In this document: one piece after another, positions 26,857-32,306 of the stretch
Layout of the letters: every line of letters starts with the position of its first letter
Position numbering within the stretch: position 1 is the first letter of the stretch
DNA from: an uncultured Bacteroidota bacterium
GTDB lineage: Bacteria > Bacteroidota > Bacteroidia > Chitinophagales > LD1
Assembly: GCA_903889265.1 (NCBI GenBank)
Contig: CAISWS010000029.1
Span: 1-37,916 of the forward strand
Length of the DNA stretch: 37,916 bases
Direction: 5' to 3'
The notes under the pieces: generated by a model
Databases searched by the model: none
The model's input: the letters and a program-made list of their open reading frames with translations, nothing else
Told to the model about the DNA's origin: nothing
Position numbers and translations under genes: made by a program

Positions 26857-26946
26857 TATCTATGAACTTCGGACACCTCAACTACGAAAACGTCATTTTC
26901 CTAACAGTTATGAGGGGACGGAAAGTGACTGGCTGTTCAAAATCAT

Positions 26947-26977
26947 TTGCATTAATCAAACCCGCACATTACATTTG
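26947..26977 (+). promoter_or_regulatory. Promoter of the Cys/His - Met-rich - MbnP operon
   Basis: TTG (26947-26949), a 20-bp spacer and TACATTTG (26970-26977) match both Bacteroidota elements. Initiation near 26984 would leave a leader of about 8 nt before the ATG at 26992. Confidence 0.6.
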
Positions 26978-26991
26978 CCTTTAACTACAAC

Positions 26992-27363
26992 ATGAAAAAG
27001 CTACTGGCCGTTTTTCTTGCCTTCAGCATCATCAGCCAAAACCTGGTGAATGTGGCCATTGGCATTTATTATCACGTAAACAAAGCATACATCAGCCAGC
27101 AGTTATGCGAAAACCGCAGCAATCCGCAAATGCATTGCAACGGGCATTGCTACTTATCAAAACAATTGCAGAAAGCCGAACACGGCGAAAAGCAATCGGC
27201 GCAGCTGATTAAAGAGAAAGAAGAAATTGTAGTTAATCAGTCCGAAAATCTTCCCGGCCGTTATTTTCCGGTAGTTAAAGTTGAAGTATTCCGCACGCTT
27301 ACATCCTCACTTTATATTTCTTTTTGCCCCCAGTCCCTTATCAAACCACCGGCAACCGCCTAG
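26992..27363 (+). CDS. Small Cys/His-rich membrane-anchored or secreted protein
   Basis: The 123-residue protein has an N-terminal hydrophobic segment (residues 3-27). A compact cluster follows: C39-ENRSNPQ-M47-H48-C49-NG-H52-C53, then YLSKQLQKAEHGEK. The spacing of three Cys, two His and a Met looks like a soft-metal site (Cu+ or Zn2+). Similar small proteins with a CxNKxxPxLHCNGKCYL-like motif are familiar beside TonB receptors and metal genes in Bacteroidota, and are generally annotated hypothetical. It is first in a plus-strand run with short gaps (74 bp to the next gene). No enzymatic domain is seen. Confidence 0.7.
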   Translation: MKKLLAVFLAFSIISQNLVNVAIGIYYHVNKAYISQQLCENRSNPQMHCNGHCYLSKQLQKAEHGEKQSAQLIKEKEEIVVNQSENLPGRYFPVVKVEVFRTLTSSLYISFCPQSLIKPPATA

Positions 27364-27437
27364 TTACGGAATCTGTATTTAGCGGGCTAAGCTATTTGGC
27401 CGCTTTAAGATTTGTTGGTTTGATAAATTAAAAAACT

Positions 27438-28424
27438 ATGAGACTATTTTTAGTGGCTTTGGCGCTTTTAGCGGTCATAGCCCAAACAAACGCACAGGCA
27501 TGTTGCTGCACAAGTGCCGGGGGCAGTTATTCCATACTGCCTAATATTGATGAGCATATCATCGGCCTGCGCTATACCCACAGCAACTGGAGCTCAACCA
27601 CCTACCCTACCATGAATATGAACATGGATGGAATGAACATGAGCATGATGAGCGGAGGCCTGCCTACCGTTGAGAATATGAATACTTTCGACCTGTTTGG
27701 CAGGTTTGCACTACCCAAAAGGTTTTACGTATCGGCGTTTTTACCGGTGCATATTTTGCAGGAAAGCTACACGGGAAGCAATACCCGCGTCGCGGGGCTT
27801 GGCGATGTCAGCCTTCTTTTGCAGTACGCAATTATTGACCCTAAAAAATGCACAGGGCATCCCAGCAAACACCAGTTGCGCCTGGGTGCAGGCATAAAAG
27901 CCCCCACCGGTAAATTTAGTATGACACCCGATGGCATGTTTACTACTGACCTTCAGTTAGGCACCGGCAGCTGGGACTTTCTGTTTAACGCCGTATACAC
28001 CTATCGTTATAAACAGTTTGGTTTTAATCTTACGGCCTCTTACAAAAAGAACCTTACCAATGCCGATCAGTTCCGGTTTGGAGATAAGTTACGTGGCGGC
28101 CTCGAGGCATTTTACATCGTTAAATTGCCCAAGTCAGTATCTGTTATGCCTAAAATAGGTACCCATTACGAGTATGCTTTTGACAACGTAAACGCGGGCG
28201 AAAAATTAACCTACACCGGCGGCCAGAATTTATATGCCGATGCGGGCTTCGATATTTATTACAAGAATTTTGCATTTTCTATGGCTGTATCGCCCACCCT
28301 TTATAACGTATATAACTGGATAGGAGAGCCTTTTGAACATTACTCAATTGAAACTGGTATTTATTACAGTTTCTCAAAAATTATTAAACACAAAAAATCT
28401 TCGCAAAATGAAAAACAACTATAA
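27438..28424 (+). CDS. Outer-membrane beta-barrel protein with Met-rich metal-binding segment
   Basis: The 328-residue protein has a signal peptide (cleaved after NAQ). A CCC triplet at residues 22-24 of the precursor starts the mature chain, and a Met-rich stretch follows at 59-71 (MNMNMDGMNMSMM). The rest is made of alternating strands typical of a barrel of the transporter/phenol-degradation MetA type: GLGDVSLLLQYA, LRLGAGIKAPTGKF, LGTGSWDFLFNAVYTYR, ending YSIETGIYYSFSK. Met-rich MxM motifs are classic Cu+ ligands (CopC, PcoA, Ctr). It may be an outer-membrane copper channel or sensor. The 3' end overlaps the next gene by 17 bp in another frame. Confidence 0.75.
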   Translation: MRLFLVALALLAVIAQTNAQACCCTSAGGSYSILPNIDEHIIGLRYTHSNWSSTTYPTMNMNMDGMNMSMMSGGLPTVENMNTFDLFGRFALPKRFYVSAFLPVHILQESYTGSNTRVAGLGDVSLLLQYAIIDPKKCTGHPSKHQLRLGAGIKAPTGKFSMTPDGMFTTDLQLGTGSWDFLFNAVYTYRYKQFGFNLTASYKKNLTNADQFRFGDKLRGGLEAFYIVKLPKSVSVMPKIGTHYEYAFDNVNAGEKLTYTGGQNLYADAGFDIYYKNFAFSMAVSPTLYNVYNWIGEPFEHYSIETGIYYSFSKIIKHKKSSQNEKQL

Positions 28425-29217
28425 ATTTCTCTTTTTAGTCCCTGTTGTTATGCTTGCCTTTTTATTTGGCTGCCGAAAACCGGCCACCACAGCGGCTGCT
28501 CAAAAAGCATTATTCGGCCTGCATTTGCACACATATATTGATACAAACCTGGTAAGTACAAGCTTAACTGATACCGTCCAGTACGGCCAATGGTTCCAGG
28601 ACCATAACCAAAGATGGATGAATATTACCAACGCCAGCATCTACATTTCAAACATTGGCATTCATAGCTCTACTACAGGGCAATGGTATAACCTCCAGGG
28701 TTCAGTAATGCTAAAACGCATCGAAAATGAGCAATATGCCATTGACAGTGTGCCGGTCGACAATTACGATAATGTCAGGTTCACCATCGGCCTGGGTTCT
28801 GCTTTAAACAACAATCCTCCCAGCTATTATAGCGGTTCAGGCATTCCGGTGGCCGATAGTGTTTTAACTGCTTCGGAAAATATTATGTATGCTAACCCGG
28901 GATATTACTTTTTATATCTCACAGGTTACGCAGGCACCACATCTGGACATAGTAATCCCGTTCCATTCTCTTATCAACTTGCAGGCGACACATTCCAGGT
29001 GTCGCCACCGTCCGCCAGCCAGAACAATATTTTCCCGATTATACCTAATGTACCAGGTGCCCAATACGTTCATATCATTTTCGATTATGGTAAATTACTA
29101 CAGTCATTCCCAATTACAGCGCCGGTCAATTTAAAAACCACTACACCAACGCCGCAACTGGACAGCATTCCCGGCATTATCCGTTACGAATGCGCCACAC
29201 CTGGCAAGGATTGCTGA
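28408..29217 (+). CDS. MbnP-like lipoprotein, second copy
   Basis: The start at 28408 (269 residues) gives a lipoprotein signal (MLAFLFGC, Cys22); an upstream frame from 28333 lies wholly within the preceding gene and has no signal. The domain follows the MbnP-like order: LFGLHLHTYID, ITNASIYISNIGIHSS, YAIDSVPVDNYDNVRFTIGLG, IMYANPGYYFLYLTGYA, FSYQLAGD and VHIIFDYGKLLQ. As in the first copy, the Trp-containing motif remembered from relatives is absent (IMYANPGYY). The two copies are clearly diverged from one another. It is third in an operon with a Met-rich outer-membrane protein, so copper or another soft metal is the likeliest ligand (inference). Confidence 0.8.
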   Translation: MKNNYKFLFLVPVVMLAFLFGCRKPATTAAAQKALFGLHLHTYIDTNLVSTSLTDTVQYGQWFQDHNQRWMNITNASIYISNIGIHSSTTGQWYNLQGSVMLKRIENEQYAIDSVPVDNYDNVRFTIGLGSALNNNPPSYYSGSGIPVADSVLTASENIMYANPGYYFLYLTGYAGTTSGHSNPVPFSYQLAGDTFQVSPPSASQNNIFPIIPNVPGAQYVHIIFDYGKLLQSFPITAPVNLKTTTPTPQLDSIPGIIRYECATPGKDC

Positions 29218-29246
29218 AGTTGTATTTTTAAAACTAGATTTGTAAA

Positions 29247-29663
29247 ATGTTCAATATAGGTCGCGGAGTAATTTTGCTGGGTCTGCTTTGGGTGGTAGTA
29301 CTTTCCGGTTGTCAAAAAGACAAGACCCCAACAGGCAGCACATGTACCACCTGCTCCGCGACCTCTTTTAAAACAGATATCATTCCCATTCTTAATCAAA
29401 ACTGTGCAACCAGCACGGCTTGCCATCAGGGCTCTTTCGCGGCCAACGGGCATTTGAACCTGGATAGTGCTGTGGCTTATGCCCAAATTACAGCTGCCGG
29501 CACCGGATACATCATTGATAGTAATGCCAACAACAGCATAGTTTACGATGAATTGGCATCACCAACCAATGCCGGCACCCACATGCCCATTGGCATTCAG
29601 TTAGACCAATGCACGGTTCAAAAAGTATATTGCTGGATACAGCAAGGAGCGCTCAATAACTAA
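29247..29663 (+). CDS. Cytochrome c-like lipoprotein with non-canonical heme motif
   Basis: The 138-residue protein has a lipoprotein signal (VVLSGC, Cys22). A C33-TT-C36 pair precedes the heme region IIPILNQNC53ATSTAC59H60, where two cysteines five residues apart replace the usual CxxCH. The C-terminus, HMPIGIQLDQCTV...YCWIQQGALNN, is typical of Bacteroidota small cytochromes (axial Met in MP, final W-I-x-x-G-A-x-N-N). Related sequences often read NCAxSGCH (CX3CH). It probably carries electrons in the periplasm for the MbnP-like/metal operon, possibly as a counterpart of the MbnH cytochrome. Heme attachment with a CX5CH site is uncertain. It lies 29 bp after the MbnP-like gene. Confidence 0.75.
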   Translation: MFNIGRGVILLGLLWVVVLSGCQKDKTPTGSTCTTCSATSFKTDIIPILNQNCATSTACHQGSFAANGHLNLDSAVAYAQITAAGTGYIIDSNANNSIVYDELASPTNAGTHMPIGIQLDQCTVQKVYCWIQQGALNN

Positions 29664-29992
29664 CCGTTTAAGCTGATTTTAAAGCAACTAACTTTTAGTG
29701 TTCGAAACCTTTAAAATGCAGGCCTGATACAATTTTCGCAATGCGAAAATTGCCAATGTCCCCCTATGGAAGGGGCGTAGGGGGAGGTGAGAATTGTGCC
29801 GCATAAAATAACTGAATTATGAAAGGCCGCGTGTTTCCAAAATTAATGGCTTTTAACCCATACTTTGATGCAACTTTACCAGAGGTTTAACAAACTTTAC
29901 TTTTAGTGGCCGGCTTGCTAATGTTAAACTCTGAATCCTTCTAACAGTCAAATTCGCATTATTTAAAGTTTGTTTTTATCTTTATTACAACA
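29664..29992. other. Intergenic region after the metal operon
   Basis: These 329 bp hold the second copy of the GC-rich repeat. No ORF, RNA gene or T-tract terminator was recognised. The last 40 bp contain TATCTTTA near 29975, a possible poor -7 element for the metallopeptidase gene. Confidence 0.45.
29731..29791 (+). repeat. GC-rich palindromic interspersed repeat, copy 2, with A/T hairpin
   Basis: A perfect hairpin, CAATTTTCGC-AAT-GCGAAAATTG, comes first, followed by the 36-bp core (29756-29791): ATGTCCCCC, a variable centre, then GGGGCGTAGGGGG-A-GGTGAG. Arrangement, length and orientation equal copy 1 at 26786-26856, although the A/T hairpins differ in sequence. Confidence 0.7.
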
Positions 29993-31804
29993 ATGGGCAA
30001 ATACTTTTTACTCCTTTTAACAGCATTAATTTTTGTGGGTCCGGCAGTTGCCCAAAAAACAGGTAACGGCCCGGTAAATGCGCAATATGCTGCTGCAACC
30101 TGCAAAGCTTCTTTTACCAAATTCAAATTTGCCGGTGAGAATAATGCTACAGAAATTCAAAAGCTTTTACAAAGCCGGATTGAGAACCTGCAAAATGAAA
30201 ACGTTACGTTAAAACTTACTTACGTAACCCAAAGCCTTGCGGGCTATCATTATTCCTTTACCCAGCTTTATCTGGGCATACCTGTTTACCAATCTGAAAT
30301 AAAAATAAATATTGACAAACAGAATATTGTTCATTCCATTTTCGATAACTCCTATAATACCAGGGGCTGGAATCTATCAGTACCCGCTAACATCAGCAAC
30401 GCAGTTATAGCAATCAATCCTAAAACCGGAGACCCGGTAATTGCGGTTTTAAGTATTGAGCAAAACCATCTTGAAACTGTAACTGTTAACGGTATAATTA
30501 TTTTTCAGCGCGATGTAAATTCTTATTATCAGCAGCAGGATTCAACAGTAATAGGAAAAGTTTTTTTTCCTGACCCGTTAACAAGTTCCCGGCATCTGTT
30601 TACCGATACCGCATCCATAACACCAACGGATTCCACACCGGTTGTAGTGCTATATGGTAATAACAACGGGGCTGATGAGCCCTGGATGGATGCCCAGCAG
30701 TTGACGGTAAGTTTTAAAGCCAACTACAGCGATAGCGTTTTTACCCTTTCAAGTCCGTATGTGCTGGTAACCAATTACGATACCTTTCCTCCTAATACGC
30801 CTCCTGCCATCTCAACCAACGGGCAGTTCAATTTTAACCGTTCTCAATCAGGGTTTCAGGATGTAAACGCTTTTTATCATATCAGCCGCCACCGGGATTA
30901 TGTAAGCGCGCTTGGTTTCAACTGCGCCGATTCAATAGTATGGATTGATACACATGCACTTTTTGAGGACAACTCTTATTTTTCTCCGGGGGATTATCCG
31001 AGGAGAATTTACTACGGAATAGGCGGCGTACCCGATGCAGAAGATGCCGATGTGGTAGTTCACGAATATTGCCACTCACTTTCGTATAACTGCGCCCCTG
31101 GCAGCAATGTAGGCCTGGAAAGAACCAGCCTTGACGAGGCCTTCTGCGATTATAATGCAGCCGCTTATTCAAAAGCCATCAGCACGTTTAACGACACCTG
31201 GGTTTATAACTGGGATGGCCATAACCAATACTGGCCGGGCCGGGTAGTAAACTCGGAGATGACGTATCCTGCTGATTTGGGCGAAAACATTTATACCAAC
31301 GGCCAGATGTGGTCGGCAGTGTTATTTAACCTGAATGGTGATTTGGGCCGCGGGATTACAGATAGCCTTATTTACCAGACCCATTACAGCTATGCTCAAA
31401 ATATCACCATGGCCCATGCCGCCACACTATTAATCGATGCCGATTCATTACTGTTTAATGGCGCGCACTACTGCGAAATTTACGGACGTTTGCTTCAACA
31501 TGGCTTTGTGAGCCCGCTTGCCAATGGTTGCGCACCGCTGGCACCCCAGGGTATTCAAACAGTTGCTGACGATAACTTCCGTTTTGCACAAACGGGTAAC
31601 GCCTTTACACTTTACAACACCAATTCAGCCAGCATCCGAATCCGGCTTTTAAGCATTACCGGCCAGCAGATTGCACCAGAGGTTGCTATACAGGATGCCG
31701 TTTATAATTATCAGAATTCCTCCCTGGCTACCGGTATTTACCTGGTGAATGTTATTTCAGATAGTGGGGCTGCTACCTTTAAATGGGTAAATGCGGTTCG
31801 GTAA
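29993..31804 (+). CDS. Secreted gluzincin-type zinc metallopeptidase with T9SS sorting domain
   Basis: The 603-residue protein has a signal peptide (cleaved after AVA), then an FTP/PepSY-like propeptide region (YVTQSLAGYHYSFTQLYLGIPVYQSEIKINID, read in two parts). The catalytic site is H357EYCH361, with the third ligand Glu382 in SLDEAFCDY (ExxxD pattern, 21 residues after the second His), as in M4/M36 thermolysin/fungalysin-like enzymes. GQMWSAVLFNL and ITMAHAATLLIDAD are the downstream M36-like helices. The C-terminal 70 residues (ITGQQIAPEV...SSLATGIYLVNV) form a T9SS sorting domain. It should be exported, activated by propeptide removal and held at the cell surface, where it digests proteins. 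Confidence 0.88.
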   Translation: MGKYFLLLLTALIFVGPAVAQKTGNGPVNAQYAAATCKASFTKFKFAGENNATEIQKLLQSRIENLQNENVTLKLTYVTQSLAGYHYSFTQLYLGIPVYQSEIKINIDKQNIVHSIFDNSYNTRGWNLSVPANISNAVIAINPKTGDPVIAVLSIEQNHLETVTVNGIIIFQRDVNSYYQQQDSTVIGKVFFPDPLTSSRHLFTDTASITPTDSTPVVVLYGNNNGADEPWMDAQQLTVSFKANYSDSVFTLSSPYVLVTNYDTFPPNTPPAISTNGQFNFNRSQSGFQDVNAFYHISRHRDYVSALGFNCADSIVWIDTHALFEDNSYFSPGDYPRRIYYGIGGVPDAEDADVVVHEYCHSLSYNCAPGSNVGLERTSLDEAFCDYNAAAYSKAISTFNDTWVYNWDGHNQYWPGRVVNSEMTYPADLGENIYTNGQMWSAVLFNLNGDLGRGITDSLIYQTHYSYAQNITMAHAATLLIDADSLLFNGAHYCEIYGRLLQHGFVSPLANGCAPLAPQGIQTVADDNFRFAQTGNAFTLYNTNSASIRIRLLSITGQQIAPEVAIQDAVYNYQNSSLATGIYLVNVISDSGAATFKWVNAVR

Positions 31805-31848
31805 ACTTCCTTTTTGCTAGAATTAACATCAGCGTAATCAATAGATCT

Positions 31849-31856
31849 TAATTTTG
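31849..31856 (+). promoter_or_regulatory. -7 promoter element for the His-rich protein - TonB receptor pair
   Basis: TAATTTTG matches TAnnTTTG and ends 9 bp before the ATG at 31866, which would make the mRNA almost leaderless. No -33 TTG is seen at the right distance. A TTG start at 31854 inside this element is unlikely. Confidence 0.4.
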
Positions 31857-31865
31857 CCGCTATCG

Positions 31866-32204
31866 ATGAAACGTGGTAAGTTTTCTTTTTTAAGGTTTAC
31901 GCTTCTTTGGTCCCTGACGGCGGTGTTTTTATACTCTGCTTCTGTTCAGGAAATCCATTACCTTTTTGTAGACCATCATACCGAGGTAAACGAACATTGC
32001 CACAATCACCTGCACGCCCATGTAAATCATGTTGAGTGTAACTTGTGTAAAATTGAGTTAAGCTCATTTTTACAAAGTCCTTGCCTGGACAATTCTGCAA
32101 ATCCCCCATACTTAAAGTCAACAGATATTTTTGCAATTAGGAATGTAACGCTTCATGCCGGATATTCCTCTATATCTCCCCGCGGCCCTCCCTTTAATGC
32201 ATAA
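31866..32204 (+). CDS. Small His-rich membrane-anchored protein beside the TonB receptor
   Basis: Starting at the ATG at 31866 gives 112 residues: a basic N-terminus and one hydrophobic helix (about 9-24), then a His-rich stretch HYLFVDHHTEVNEHCHNHLH (31-50) and AHVNHVECNLCKIEL (51-65). The combination of nine or more His with a CxxC pair in 35 residues indicates a metal site, Zn2+ or Cu+/Cu2+. HEC.LC-like small proteins are often found next to metal-related TonB receptors in Bacteroidota. It lies 102 bp upstream of the receptor gene on the same strand. Possible roles are metal buffering or sensing; no family was identified with confidence. Confidence 0.65.
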   Translation: MKRGKFSFLRFTLLWSLTAVFLYSASVQEIHYLFVDHHTEVNEHCHNHLHAHVNHVECNLCKIELSSFLQSPCLDNSANPPYLKSTDIFAIRNVTLHAGYSSISPRGPPFNA

Positions 32205-32306
32205 CCGCAGCTTACTTCATTCATTGATATTGTACTGTTGTGAGCTTTGAGGCATTGCGCCATTCTGATTGAATTGCAATTATAAATTTCAAAAGATTTA
32301 TTGAAC

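Larger units (their letters stand above)
26646..26991. other. Divergent intergenic region with structured repeats
   Basis: These 346 bp separate the first MbnP-like gene (minus) from the small Cys/His protein gene (plus). A 12-bp perfect inverted pair, AACTGTTAGGAA (26763-26774) and TTCCTAACAGTT (26898-26909), brackets an A/T hairpin (ACTTCTTTTTC ... GAAAAAAGAAGT, 26786-26820) and a G/C repeat core. A promoter for the plus-strand operon is near the right end. No ORF in it looks real. Confidence 0.6.

Noticed and set aside
28333-28407. Longer start for the second MbnP-like gene
   Set aside because: It lies within the preceding gene and puts 25 residues before a clean lipoprotein signal.
29235-29242. 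TAGATTTG as an internal promoter for the cytochrome-like lipoprotein
   Set aside because: It ends 4 bp before the ATG, so initiation would fall inside the gene, and the -33 spacing is poor; operon read-through is simpler.
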